From Syntrophales bacterium (GTDB lineage: Bacteria; Desulfobacterota; Syntrophia; Syntrophales; UBA8958), in contig JAOAFE010000001.1 in NCBI GenBank assembly GCA_026416455.1, positions 1 through 64,000 on the forward strand: DNA of 64,000 nt, read 5' to 3'. Of the stretch, positions 25,536-33,851 are shown in pieces (position 1 is the first letter of the stretch; each line of letters starts with the position of its first letter). Below the pieces are notes generated by a model. That model searched no databases and was not told the origin of the DNA. It saw only the letters and a program-made list of their open reading frames with translations. The position numbers and the translations under genes were made by a program.

Positions 25536-26803
25536 TTTCTTCCCATTGCCTTCTCGAGGCTGGCCTCAGCCTGTTTAAAATCGACGAGGGCCGAGATATA
25601 ATTTGTCTCTGCATTAGCTAATGCCACTAGGGCATCGGTTACTTCAATGTAGTTTCCCACGCCGACATTATACCTGCCTTTGGCGAGCTCGGCATTTTCT
25701 TTTGCATACTGCAACCCTCTCTCTGCCGTATTTATTCTCTGACGTGCTTCAATGAGGTTGGAATATGCCTGCTCTACCTCTTTCCGGATTTCGTTTTTCA
25801 AATTTTCTATTTGCGCAGTTACCACTTCCGAATTAAATTTTGCTTCCTCGACTTGGTACTTGGTAAGAAAACCGCTGAAGATGGGTATATTTACATTGGC
25901 TCCCACATTCCAGCCTCGGTTGAGAGGGAATTCGTTACCTCCGAAACCGTAACTAACATTACCGGTAATCGTTGGAAAATGATTCCTATATGCCAGCTCA
26001 ATTGACTTATTGACTGCTTCTTGTTTCAATAAAAGAGCGTTTAGGTCTGGTCTGTTTTTATAAGCCTCCGATATGGCTTCGGAAAATGATATCGGTTCTT
26101 TCGGGATAGTTATCTCTTCAGAGACGGAATAGCAAGGGGCATCGGGTATCCCCATGGCGTTGTTTAAGATGATCCTCGTAAGACGGATGGTATTCTCGGC
26201 CCGGATAAGGTTGAGGCGAGCATTATAAAGATCTACTTCTGCCTTTGTGACATCGATCTTCGGTTTTGTGCCGGCTTCGTAGAATCCTTTCGCCCTTTTC
26301 AAGTGGAGCTCGAATTGTTTAACCGCTTCTTCTGCAACGTCTCGATTCTTTTGTGCTTGAAGGAGATTAAAAAAAGCCTGTTTAACAGAAAAGGCAACCT
26401 CAGTTCGGACCTTCTCCAGGTCGCTGAATACAGATTGGGTATTTATTTTCGCAATTTGAACCTTTAGGGGTGTTCGGTAGAAGTCGAAGATATTCTGAGA
26501 TAATCCAAGATTAGTTGCATATTCGTTGTATTGTTTGAGTCTTTCTGAGTAAGGACCAACGCGGCTTAAGCTTGTCTGCCAATTTAATTGAGGGTAATAG
26601 CCTGATTTCGCCTGTCCAACTTTGGTTTCTGAGAGCCGCCAATTGGCGGCCGCACTTACAATAGAAGGGTTTCTTTTAAAAGCAATTTCCAAGCATCGCA
26701 GTAGGGATAGACATTCTCCTTCCTTAATCTCGCTTGCTGCGAGAGGGGAAAAAAGAAAAAAAACGAACAATACGCATAAGATGAAGGAAAGGAAATTTCT
26801 CAT
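25532..26803 (-). CDS. tolC: TolC-family outer-membrane efflux protein
   Basis: 423 residues. A signal peptide (MRNFLSFILCVLFVFFLFSP then LAAS) precedes two OEP repeats. The first runs from LLRCLEIAFKRNPSIVSAAA and the second, starting near ISFSEAISEAYKNRPDLNAL, repeats the same helical hairpin pattern, as in TolC. It forms the outer-membrane exit duct of a tripartite pump. I started at the ATG at 26803 to begin with the signal peptide. An upstream TTG in frame would add eight residues. It is coupled to macA and lies 37 bp after cysS. Confidence 0.88.
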   Translation of the reverse strand: MRNFLSFILCVLFVFFLFSPLAASEIKEGECLSLLRCLEIAFKRNPSIVSAAANWRLSETKVGQAKSGYYPQLNWQTSLSRVGPYSERLKQYNEYATNLGLSQNIFDFYRTPLKVQIAKINTQSVFSDLEKVRTEVAFSVKQAFFNLLQAQKNRDVAEEAVKQFELHLKRAKGFYEAGTKPKIDVTKAEVDLYNARLNLIRAENTIRLTRIILNNAMGIPDAPCYSVSEEITIPKEPISFSEAISEAYKNRPDLNALLLKQEAVNKSIELAYRNHFPTITGNVSYGFGGNEFPLNRGWNVGANVNIPIFSGFLTKYQVEEAKFNSEVVTAQIENLKNEIRKEVEQAYSNLIEARQRINTAERGLQYAKENAELAKGRYNVGVGNYIEVTDALVALANAETNYISALVDFKQAEASLEKAMGRK

Positions 26804-26840
26804 CGGTCTTGCTATCTCATAGCCCAAATAAGAGATTCAG

Positions 26841-28286
26841 TCAATCGACTGACCATTCTGTGCCCGTTGGTGTATCTTTAAGCGTTATTCTCATAGAGCT
26901 GAGTATTTTTCTTATTTCGTCCGCTCGAGACCAGTTTTTTTCACTTCTGGCTTCGTTCCTTTCGGCAATTAATTGCTCAATTAACCCTCTATCTAGCTCG
27001 TACCTGCGAAGTGCCCTTTCTCTATCTGCGCCCAGAAAAGTTTGGGGTTCTTCTTGGAAGAGACCGAGGACATTTCCCATTTCATTTATTGTTTCAATGG
27101 CTTTGATGATTACCTTTTTGCTGGGATTTCTTAAAAGATAGTTATTGAAAGCCCTCACAAAATCGAACACGTAACCTATCGCCCGGGCCGTATTGAAATC
27201 ATCGTCCATGGCGTCTATGAATTTGGACTTCGTTCTCTCCAGTGCGGCAAGCATTTCGGGATCTTCTTCATTATTGCCTTTACTCAAATGAGCGAGCATG
27301 GCTTGCTTTGCTGTATAGAACCTTCGAAGGGCTGTTCGTGCCTCCGATAAGGATACCTCCGATATATCGATGGGACTTCGATAGTGGCTTTGAAGGACAA
27401 AAAAGCGAATTATTTCTGGATGCCATAGCTCTAAAATGTCCTTTATCGTCGTAACGTTGCCTAGGGATTTGGACATTTTTTCGCCGGAGACACGAATGAA
27501 ACCATTGTGCAGCCAGTAGCGGGCCAGGGGCTTGTTTGATACCCCTTCGGCCTGAGCAATTTCGTTTTCATGATGGGGGAAGATAAGGTCTTCACCGCCT
27601 CCATGAATATCGAATGTCTCACCCAGGAAGTGGCGACTCATTACTATGCATTCCGTGTGCCATCCCGGGCGACCCTTGCCCCACGGGCTTTCCCACGCCG
27701 GCTCTCCTTCTTTCGAGCATTTCCAAAGGGCGAAATCCAACGGATGCCTTTTTCTCTTCGTTGGTTCCACCCTTGCGCCAGCCTCCATTTCCTCCAGGTT
27801 GCGATGGGATAGTTTCCCGTAATTGGGGTATTTATTCACGGCAAAATAAACATCCCCCTCCGGTGTCTCATAGGCGAGGCCTCGGGCTACGAGACGGGAA
27901 ATAAGTTCTATCATGTCATTAATATGATCCGTGGCTCGGGGTGTGAAATCAGGGGGTAATACCCTGAGATGTTCCATATCTCGGTCATGGGCCTCGATGA
28001 AGCGGTGGGCTATTTCGTAGATTGTTTTGCCTTCCCGGGAGGCTCGGGCGATGATTTTGTCGTCTATATCGGTAAAATTCTTAACGAACGTAACTTTGAA
28101 GCCTCGGTAACGTAAGTATCGAACGATCACATCGAAGACTATAGCCGAACGAGCGTGACCTAAATGGCAGTAATCGTAGGCGGTAATACCGCACACGTAA
28201 ATCCCGACCCTATTCGTGTTAATTGGTTCGAATACTTCTTTTTTTTTGCTTAAGGTATTGTAAATGACGATGGACATGTCCCTCAT
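26841..28286 (-). CDS. cysS: Cysteinyl-tRNA synthetase
   Basis: 481 residues. CGITAYDYCHLGHARSAIVF gives the HIGH-type motif (HLGH) and the zinc-binding Cys, with SGEKMSKSLGN as the KMSKS loop and HGGEDLIFPHHENE as another CysRS hallmark. It charges tRNA-Cys. The stop of argC overlaps its ATG by 4 bp. A second ATG three codons in has a GAGG just upstream and could be the true start. The operon runs argC-cysS-tolC-macA. Confidence 0.97.
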   Translation of the reverse strand: MRDMSIVIYNTLSKKKEVFEPINTNRVGIYVCGITAYDYCHLGHARSAIVFDVIVRYLRYRGFKVTFVKNFTDIDDKIIARASREGKTIYEIAHRFIEAHDRDMEHLRVLPPDFTPRATDHINDMIELISRLVARGLAYETPEGDVYFAVNKYPNYGKLSHRNLEEMEAGARVEPTKRKRHPLDFALWKCSKEGEPAWESPWGKGRPGWHTECIVMSRHFLGETFDIHGGGEDLIFPHHENEIAQAEGVSNKPLARYWLHNGFIRVSGEKMSKSLGNVTTIKDILELWHPEIIRFFVLQSHYRSPIDISEVSLSEARTALRRFYTAKQAMLAHLSKGNNEEDPEMLAALERTKSKFIDAMDDDFNTARAIGYVFDFVRAFNNYLLRNPSKKVIIKAIETINEMGNVLGLFQEEPQTFLGADRERALRRYELDRGLIEQLIAERNEARSEKNWSRADEIRKILSSMRITLKDTPTGTEWSVD

Positions 28287-29323
28287 GGGTACAGGGGTAC
28301 GAGGTCAAGCCCTGTTTTTTCTTCCAGATCGAACATGAGATTCATGTTCTGCACGGCCTGACCGGAGGCACCTTTAATAAGATTGTCAATAGCGGCAAAT
28401 ACGATTAGCCGGTTCAACCGACGATCCAATGAAAAACCTACGTCGCAAAAGTTAGATCCCCTGACTGCCGATATGTTCGGCCATCGGTTAGAAGGACAGA
28501 TTCTTATGAAGGGGGCGTTTTGATAAAATTCTCTGTAAAGACTTACGATGTCCTCGGTGGATATTTTTTTGGCCGGCTGTAAATATATAGTGCTCAAAAT
28601 CCCGCGAGACACGGGTAGTAGGTGGGGCGTAAAGGTTACACGAACTACCTCGCCAGCGAGGGCGGATAGTTCTTGCTCAATCTCCGGTATATGTCGATGA
28701 GTCCCTCCTGCTTTATAAGCCTTGAAGGCCTCTCCCACCTCGCAAAAGAGAGAAGAAACAATTGGCTCCCGGCCCGCTCCACTCACCCCTGATTTGGAAT
28801 CGATAATAATGGAATGGGGGTCTACCCATTTTCCCTTCAGTAGAGGGGCGAGACCCAGAATAATGCTCGTGGGATAGCATCCCGGGTTAGCCACGAGTCT
28901 CGATGATTTTATTTGTTCACGGTAAATTTCGGGGAGTCCGTATACAGCCTGTGGGAGAAGGTCAGTCGCCTGGTGGACTTGATACCATGCCTCGTAAATG
29001 TCGGCTCTCTGAATGCGAAAATCGGCACTTAAGTCTATTACTTTAACCCCCCGTTCTAGAAAAATCCCCGCCACCGTCATAGAGATGCCGTGCGGTACGG
29101 CGAGGAAGGCGACGTCACAAAGGCAAGCAAGTTCATCCGGCGTTGCGTGGACAAAGGACAGATTACATTGCCCCTGCAAATGGGGAAAAAGGTCTGCCAC
29201 CTTTTGCCCCTCGTATCGGCGTGATGTTACGGCTATAATTTCGCAGGCCGGATGACGGGAAAGGAGCCTGATGAGTTCTTGTCCCGTATATCCGCTTGCT
29301 CCATAAATGACAGCCTTGATCAA
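28283..29323 (-). CDS. argC: N-acetyl-gamma-glutamyl-phosphate reductase
   Basis: 346 residues. The N-terminal Rossmann motif is VIYGASGYTGQELIRLLSRH, the catalytic Cys lies in LVANPGCYPTSIILGLAPLL, and GGTHRHIPEIEQE and HLLPVSRGILSTIY are also typical ArgC blocks. It makes N-acetylglutamate semialdehyde in arginine synthesis. It lies just after the rpsI terminator, so its transcription should start at an unseen promoter or by read-through. No other arg gene is in the window. Confidence 0.96.
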   Translation of the reverse strand: MIKAVIYGASGYTGQELIRLLSRHPACEIIAVTSRRYEGQKVADLFPHLQGQCNLSFVHATPDELACLCDVAFLAVPHGISMTVAGIFLERGVKVIDLSADFRIQRADIYEAWYQVHQATDLLPQAVYGLPEIYREQIKSSRLVANPGCYPTSIILGLAPLLKGKWVDPHSIIIDSKSGVSGAGREPIVSSLFCEVGEAFKAYKAGGTHRHIPEIEQELSALAGEVVRVTFTPHLLPVSRGILSTIYLQPAKKISTEDIVSLYREFYQNAPFIRICPSNRWPNISAVRGSNFCDVGFSLDRRLNRLIVFAAIDNLIKGASGQAVQNMNLMFDLEEKTGLDLVPLYP

Positions 29324-29334
29324 CCTTCACCTCG

Positions 29335-29362
29335 ATAAAAAAGGGGGCGAAATGCCCCCTTC
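29335..29362 (-). terminator. Rho-independent terminator after rpsI
   Basis: On the minus strand AAGGGGGC pairs with GCCCCCTT around a short loop, followed directly by a T run. It lies 3 bp past the rpsI stop and before argC. Confidence 0.85.
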
Positions 29363-29364
29363 TT

Positions 29365-29763
29365 TTAGCGTTTGGAGTATTGGAACCTTTTCCTCGCTCC
29401 GGGTTGACCGTATTTCTTTCGCTCCTTCACTCGCGAGTCCCGGGTAAGAAAACCGGCTTTTTTCAATATCGGTCTAAGCTCTTCATTGTAATCGACTAGG
29501 GCTTTGGCGATGCCATGTTTGATCGCTCCTGCCTGTCCCGAAATCCCCCCTCCGCGCACGTTGATGTAAAAATCAAATTGATCCTTTTTCCCAACCAGCT
29601 CTAACGGTTGTTGGATCATCATTTTCAAACTGTCCCGCGTGAAATAATCATCAAAACTCCTTTTGTTAACTGTGATCACCCCAGAACCGGGTTTCATATA
29701 AACGCGGGCAACGGCCGTTTTTCTTTTTCCCGTAGAGTAGTATCTCTTATCTGATTCGCCCAT
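29365..29763 (-). CDS. rpsI: 30S ribosomal protein S9
   Basis: 132 residues. It begins [20 protein letters not shown] and ends [11 protein letters not shown], with [20 protein letters not shown] in the middle, all S9 signatures. It is a component of the small-subunit head, whose C-terminal tail reaches the P-site tRNA. It forms the usual rplM-rpsI operon, 30 bp after rplM, and ends at a strong terminator. Confidence 0.98.
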   Translation of the reverse strand: MGESDKRYYSTGKRKTAVARVYMKPGSGVITVNKRSFDDYFTRDSLKMMIQQPLELVGKKDQFDFYINVRGGGISGQAGAIKHGIAKALVDYNEELRPILKKAGFLTRDSRVKERKKYGQPGARKRFQYSKR

Positions 29764-29793
29764 GCTTGCTTATGCGTTCTCCCTCTCTGAGTT

Positions 29794-30228
29794 TTATTTT
29801 TTGTATAGGGGTTTAGGACACTGGGCCTCGTGTGGATGGACACCACCTCGATATATTTTAAGTTTTCTCAGCATCGCCCTTCCTAAAGAGTTCTTGGGAA
29901 GCATTCCCTTAACCGCTCGTCTTAAGACTTCTTCTGGGTGTTCTTTTAGCAGCTGACCAGCAGTTTTACAGGCTAAACCTCCAGGGTAAAGGGAATGGTG
30001 GTAGTAAATTTTGTCTGTCAGTTTACGCCCCGTGAGCCTTATTTTCTCTGCGTTAACGACAATCACAAAGTCGCCTGTGTCTACATGGGGAGTGTAAACT
30101 GGCTTGTGTTTTCCCTTAAGGACAGAAGCTATGTCACTCGCCAGGCGGCCGAGGACTTGTCCTTCCGCATCAACTACAAACCAAGCTCGTTCAATCTCTC
30201 CCTTTTTAGCGAAATGCGTCGTTTTCAT
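29794..30228 (-). CDS. rplM: 50S ribosomal protein L13
   Basis: 144 residues from the ATG at 30228, behind a GGTGGA ribosome site. It starts [20 protein letters not shown] and contains [20 protein letters not shown] and [20 protein letters not shown], diagnostic of L13. An in-frame extension of 18 codons upstream lacks a ribosome site and overlaps the likely promoter. First gene of the rplM-rpsI operon. Confidence 0.98.
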   Translation of the reverse strand: MKTTHFAKKGEIERAWFVVDAEGQVLGRLASDIASVLKGKHKPVYTPHVDTGDFVIVVNAEKIRLTGRKLTDKIYYHHSLYPGGLACKTAGQLLKEHPEEVLRRAVKGMLPKNSLGRAMLRKLKIYRGGVHPHEAQCPKPLYKK

Positions 30229-30263
30229 TTTTGTTTTTCCACCATTAAAAAAATCAGACGGGA

Positions 30264-30292
30264 ACCGTATGCGATTTTCCATCGTTTGTCAA
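30264..30292 (-). promoter_or_regulatory. Candidate promoter for rplM-rpsI
   Basis: On the minus strand a perfect TTGACA (30287-30292) is 17 bp from TACGGT (30264-30269), 36 bp before the rplM ATG. The -10 box is a partial match. Confidence 0.5.
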
Positions 30293-30346
30293 GGGGAAAC
30301 CTTTTTGTCGAAGAAGGATAAATTTTGTGCTACGACATAAGGTACT

Positions 30347-31162
30347 ATGGACGATCTCAAGAAGAAATATGAAAAGCTAAAAGAAGAGCTTTTGCGTCTC
30401 GGAAAAGTTTTAGTCGCCTTTTCTGGAGGAGTGGATAGTACTTTTCTCCTTGAGACGGCCAGCCGACTGCTGGGTGAAAAATGCCTGGCGATAACGGTAG
30501 ACTCTCCGTTGATGAAAAGGGAAGCCATTAAGTACAGTCGTACTTACACCAAACAGAGAGGTATCAGGCATGAGATCATAAATTGGAATGCCTTAAGCTG
30601 TGATAGCATTGTTTTTAATCAGCCAGATAGATGTTACTATTGTAAAAGGGAAGTATTTAGTAGAATCAGCCAGATTTCAAAAGATTTCGGTTATCCTCAT
30701 GTCATCGAGGGAACGAATAAAGACGACGAAAATGATTACCGGCCAGGCCTTAAGGCCATTCGGGAACTTAACGTCTTGAGCCCCTTGCTCCACTGTAATT
30801 TGAGTAAAGAGGATATTCGAGAGCTTTCGCGTCGGGAGGGTATTCCCGGTTGGAGCCGGCCAGCGGAATCTTGTTTAGCCACCCGCTTTCCTTTAGGTGC
30901 CTCCATTTCTTACGAGAGATTAAAGCAGGTAGAGATGGCGGAGTCTTACTTGAATTCTTTGGGTTACCATGAGGTACGGGTGCGGCATCACGGTGAAGTT
31001 GCAAGGATAGAACTTCCGGAGTGGCAGATGGAAGATTTCTTGGAAACGGTCCGGCGGGAGGGTGTATATGATAGATTGATGGAGTTTGGCTTTTCCTACG
31101 TGGCAATGGATTTAAGAGGCTATCGACGGGGTAGTATGAATATAGTCCTGGGTAATGAGTAA
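30347..31162 (+). CDS. larE: ATP-dependent sacrificial sulfur transferase LarE
   Basis: 271 residues. The PP-loop VLVAFSGGVDSTFLLE (about 21-36) activates the substrate, DRCYYCKREVF is a LarE-typical Cys pair, and RPAESCLATRFPLGASI carries a Cys at position 176, the residue that gives up its sulfur in Lactiplantibacillus LarE. LarE adds thiols to the pyridinium dicarboxylate of the nickel-pincer cofactor of lactate racemase and relatives. No larB, larC or larA is in the window, so the partners must be elsewhere or this copy has another sulfur role. It is followed 69 bp later by an MBL-fold gene with no terminator in between. Confidence 0.92.
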   Translation: MDDLKKKYEKLKEELLRLGKVLVAFSGGVDSTFLLETASRLLGEKCLAITVDSPLMKREAIKYSRTYTKQRGIRHEIINWNALSCDSIVFNQPDRCYYCKREVFSRISQISKDFGYPHVIEGTNKDDENDYRPGLKAIRELNVLSPLLHCNLSKEDIRELSRREGIPGWSRPAESCLATRFPLGASISYERLKQVEMAESYLNSLGYHEVRVRHHGEVARIELPEWQMEDFLETVRREGVYDRLMEFGFSYVAMDLRGYRRGSMNIVLGNE

Positions 31163-31231
31163 CGCAGCTGGCAAAAATTATTCGCCCCGCGTTATGAAAA
31201 ATACATTCTTTTTGAAGAGGAGGCATGAAAA

Positions 31232-32212
31232 GTGAGAATTGAGGTTGTAGAAGAGATTAAGCCAGATTTATTCAGAATTAAAGTGCCTTTGCCTAATAAT
31301 CCACTCAAGGAACTCAATTCCTATGTCATTCGATCAAGGGAGAGGAACTTGATAATCGATACAGGTTTCAATCGACCACAATGTTTAGAAGTGATGGAAG
31401 AAGGTGTTTTCAATTTGGGGTTGGATTTGACCAGGACGGACTTTTTCCTCACCCATCTGCACGCTGATCATACCGGATTAGTAGTGAGATTGGCCTCGAA
31501 GACGAGTGCGGTCTACTTCAGCCGTGTAGATGCCCAGATGTTTAAACGGGAAGAACCATGGAAAGCTATGATCGATTACGCAAAAATTAATGGATTCCCA
31601 GAGGAAGAACTCCTTCGAGCAATTAGCAACCATCCAGGATTTAAGTATAGCCCTCAATCGATCCCCGAGTTTGACTTGGTCGACGATGGAAGAGAAATAG
31701 AGGTGGGTCGTTACCGCTTGAAGTGCTTGTGGACCCCGGGACATACGCCAGGACATATGTGTTTGTATGACGAAAAAGAAAAGCTTTTGTTTTCCGGAGA
31801 TCATGTACTGTTCGATATTACCCCACACATTGAGTCCTGGTCTTACCAGGTTAACGCTCTTCACGATTATCTTAGCAGTCTGGACCGAATCCGTGATTTG
31901 CCTGTGGCAATGGTACTGCCAGGTCACCGAAGTTTTTTTACCGACCTTAAAGGGAGAATTGATGCGTTGAAGAAGCATCACTATCTAAGAGCTGAGGAAG
32001 TACTAGAAGTTTTAAATGGTAAAAGAAAGACTGCCTATGAAATTGCAAGCCAAATGACGTGGGATATTGATTATGAGCGGTGGGAAGATTTTCCAATTGC
32101 CCAAAAGTGGTTTGCTACAGGGGAGGCCATTGCCCATCTACGATTTCTAGAAGAAGAGGGTAAGGTAGAAAGAAATATAGAATCCGGTCTTTTTTGGTTC
32201 TCTCGGAAGTAA
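31232..32212 (+). CDS. MBL-fold metallo-hydrolase
   Basis: 326 residues from a GTG start, 8 bases after an AGGAGG ribosome site. An ATG seven bases earlier is out of frame and quickly stops. DFFLTHLHADHTGLVVRLA is the HxHxDH metal site. GHTPGHMCLYDEKEKLLFSG then DHVL gives the second-shell His and Asp, and a later VLPGHRSFFTD supplies the last His. The last ~90 residues form a separate helical, winged-helix-like domain of the kind found in LACTB2-like hydrolases. The substrate is unknown. Thioester or RNA cleavage is possible. It ends at a strong terminator. Confidence 0.85.
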   Translation: MRIEVVEEIKPDLFRIKVPLPNNPLKELNSYVIRSRERNLIIDTGFNRPQCLEVMEEGVFNLGLDLTRTDFFLTHLHADHTGLVVRLASKTSAVYFSRVDAQMFKREEPWKAMIDYAKINGFPEEELLRAISNHPGFKYSPQSIPEFDLVDDGREIEVGRYRLKCLWTPGHTPGHMCLYDEKEKLLFSGDHVLFDITPHIESWSYQVNALHDYLSSLDRIRDLPVAMVLPGHRSFFTDLKGRIDALKKHHYLRAEEVLEVLNGKRKTAYEIASQMTWDIDYERWEDFPIAQKWFATGEAIAHLRFLEEEGKVERNIESGLFWFSRK

Positions 32213-32217
32213 ACCTC

Positions 32218-32246
32218 CCCCGGCGATCTAAATCGCCGGGGTTTTT
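32218..32246 (+). terminator. Rho-independent terminator after the MBL-fold gene
   Basis: CCCCGGCGAT pairs with ATCGCCGGGG around a 4-nt loop, followed by TTTTT. It begins 5 bp after the stop codon. Confidence 0.9.
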
Positions 32247-32265
32247 GTCACTGCCGGAGGAATTT

Positions 32266-32724
32266 TTAGTAAACGATCAGGCCTAAAGTTTCGGCTACAC
32301 AGGCGGGGGTTTCCTGTCCCTCGATTTCTATGGTATGAGTCGTTGTCATGAGTATGCGGTTGGCTCCCTTTTCTTCCAAAGATTTCAGGGTGATTCGATC
32401 TCTTATCTTCGACCCGACCGGCACGGGATTTAAAAATCTTACTCGGTTGAGACCATAATTGATGGTCATTTTCGCCCCTTCAAAACGGAGAGGCATTTGA
32501 TAACTGAAGTAGGGAATGTGAGAGAGGGTGAGGAAACCATGCGCGATAGTAGTTCCAAAAGGACCTTGTTTAGCCTTCTCGACGTCGACGTGGATCCACT
32601 GATGATCGCCGGTGCAATCAGCGAATTGATTAATCTGTTCTTGAGTGATTTCCTTCCAGTCTGAAACGAACAACTCTTTGCCTATGAAGGGTTTCATTTT
32701 TTCCAATGCTTCTGCCGCCTGCAT
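32266..32724 (-). CDS. MaoC-family (R)-hydratase
   Basis: 152 residues from the ATG at 32724, spaced 6 bases from an AAAGGAG ribosome site. Upstream in-frame codons are probably untranslated. A single hot-dog fold carries FADCTGDHQWIHVDVEKA and GTTIAHGFLTLS, the Asp/His catalytic pair of MaoC-type (R)-enoyl-CoA hydratases. It probably hydrates a 2-enoyl-CoA. It is the last gene after two tandem nitronate-monooxygenase-like genes, hinting at a joint acyl-CoA or nitro-acid pathway. Confidence 0.87.
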   Translation of the reverse strand: MQAAEALEKMKPFIGKELFVSDWKEITQEQINQFADCTGDHQWIHVDVEKAKQGPFGTTIAHGFLTLSHIPYFSYQMPLRFEGAKMTINYGLNRVRFLNPVPVGSKIRDRITLKSLEEKGANRILMTTTHTIEIEGQETPACVAETLGLIVY

Positions 32725-32807
32725 GTCCATCTCCTTTCTTTTTTCTATTATACCATTTGATGGGATATGGCGCTCATATACCACGGGTCGATTAAATTGC
32801 AACCTTC

Positions 32808-33851
32808 TTACGGAGACGAAAAAATGGTGGTCAGTCTTTGGTTCGCCTCTCCAGCCTCTTTGACGATACGTTCTATAAGCTCGGCCACCGTGGGTATATC
32901 ATGAATGAGGCCCTGGACTTGACCTACCGGTAGAACGCCGATCTTGGTGTTCCCTTCCTCGGTAGCCACTTTTATCATCTTAAAAGCGTTTGCCATATAT
33001 GCTAGCTGGCGGGCTGTTGACCAGCCAGAAGCCAGAACACCGATGAACATTTTCCAGTAGGGAACGTTCATTTGTTTTGCAATATCTCTTGAGTTAAAGA
33101 AGGCGGCGGGCAGGTTCAGCCCTCTTTTGACGGCCCTCTTTGCTGCCTCCGTTTTCATAATGCGACACAGCAACCCGTCAAAGCGATCGGAAAAAATGGT
33201 GTCGTATACATCCTTTTCCACTGTGAGCTGCTTGTAGTTTTCGTGCAGGGGACTCTCCTTTGTGGTCATAAACCTAGTACCCATTGCGATGCCTTCTGCT
33301 CCCAAAGCGAGGGCGGCGGCAAGTCCCCGACCATCGGCAAATCCCCCGGCGGCAATAACGGGAATTTTCAGATTTTCGGCCAAGTGAGGAATGAGAACAA
33401 GGGAAGTTACTTCCTCGCCATGCGCGGCGGCTTCGTTTCCTGTCGCAATTACGGCATCGCAGCCATAATCTTGGGCCCTTCTCGCGTGACGTAGATTCAC
33501 GACCGTGGCAATAACTTTGCCGCCGTATTTGTGGGCTTCTTCAACAATCCAATCACCTTTCCCCAAAGCAAAGTTGATGACCGGTACCTGTTCTTCTAAA
33601 AGGACCTTTGCATTCTCTCGCGCGGCGGCAAAGAGCAAAGAAGCGTTAGCTCCAAAAGGCTTGTCCGTGAGACGTCTTACCTCTCTAATTGCCTCTCTCG
33701 TTTGTTGAGGATTAAGCGGCCCAGTGGCCAGAATTCCAAGCCCACCCGCATTAGACACGGCAGCAACCATTTTGGGTACGCTTATCCAGCTCATACCGGA
33801 AAGCAAAATGGGATATTTTATGCCCATCATTTCCGTAATTTTTGTCTTCAT
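32808..33851 (-). CDS. Nitronate monooxygenase-like flavoprotein (second copy)
   Basis: 347 residues. It starts MKTKITEMMGIKYPILLSGM, and VSNAGGLGILATGPL and GGFADGRGLAAALALGAEGI with IAMGTRFMTT form the FMN-binding TIM barrel of the 2-nitropropane dioxygenase/FabK family. Either nitronate oxidation or enoyl-ACP reduction is possible. In an anaerobe a reductase or an unknown acyl-CoA reaction is more plausible than an oxygen-using enzyme. It overlaps the upstream paralogue by 4 bp and lies 83 bp before the MaoC gene. Confidence 0.85.
   Translation of the reverse strand: MKTKITEMMGIKYPILLSGMSWISVPKMVAAVSNAGGLGILATGPLNPQQTREAIREVRRLTDKPFGANASLLFAAARENAKVLLEEQVPVINFALGKGDWIVEEAHKYGGKVIATVVNLRHARRAQDYGCDAVIATGNEAAAHGEEVTSLVLIPHLAENLKIPVIAAGGFADGRGLAAALALGAEGIAMGTRFMTTKESPLHENYKQLTVEKDVYDTIFSDRFDGLLCRIMKTEAAKRAVKRGLNLPAAFFNSRDIAKQMNVPYWKMFIGVLASGWSTARQLAYMANAFKMIKVATEEGNTKIGVLPVGQVQGLIHDIPTVAELIERIVKEAGEANQRLTTIFSSP

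Noticed and set aside
30768-31226. Minus-strand frame of 152 codons over the end of larE
   Set aside because: It is an antisense shadow of larE with a Pro/Ser-rich, motif-free product.
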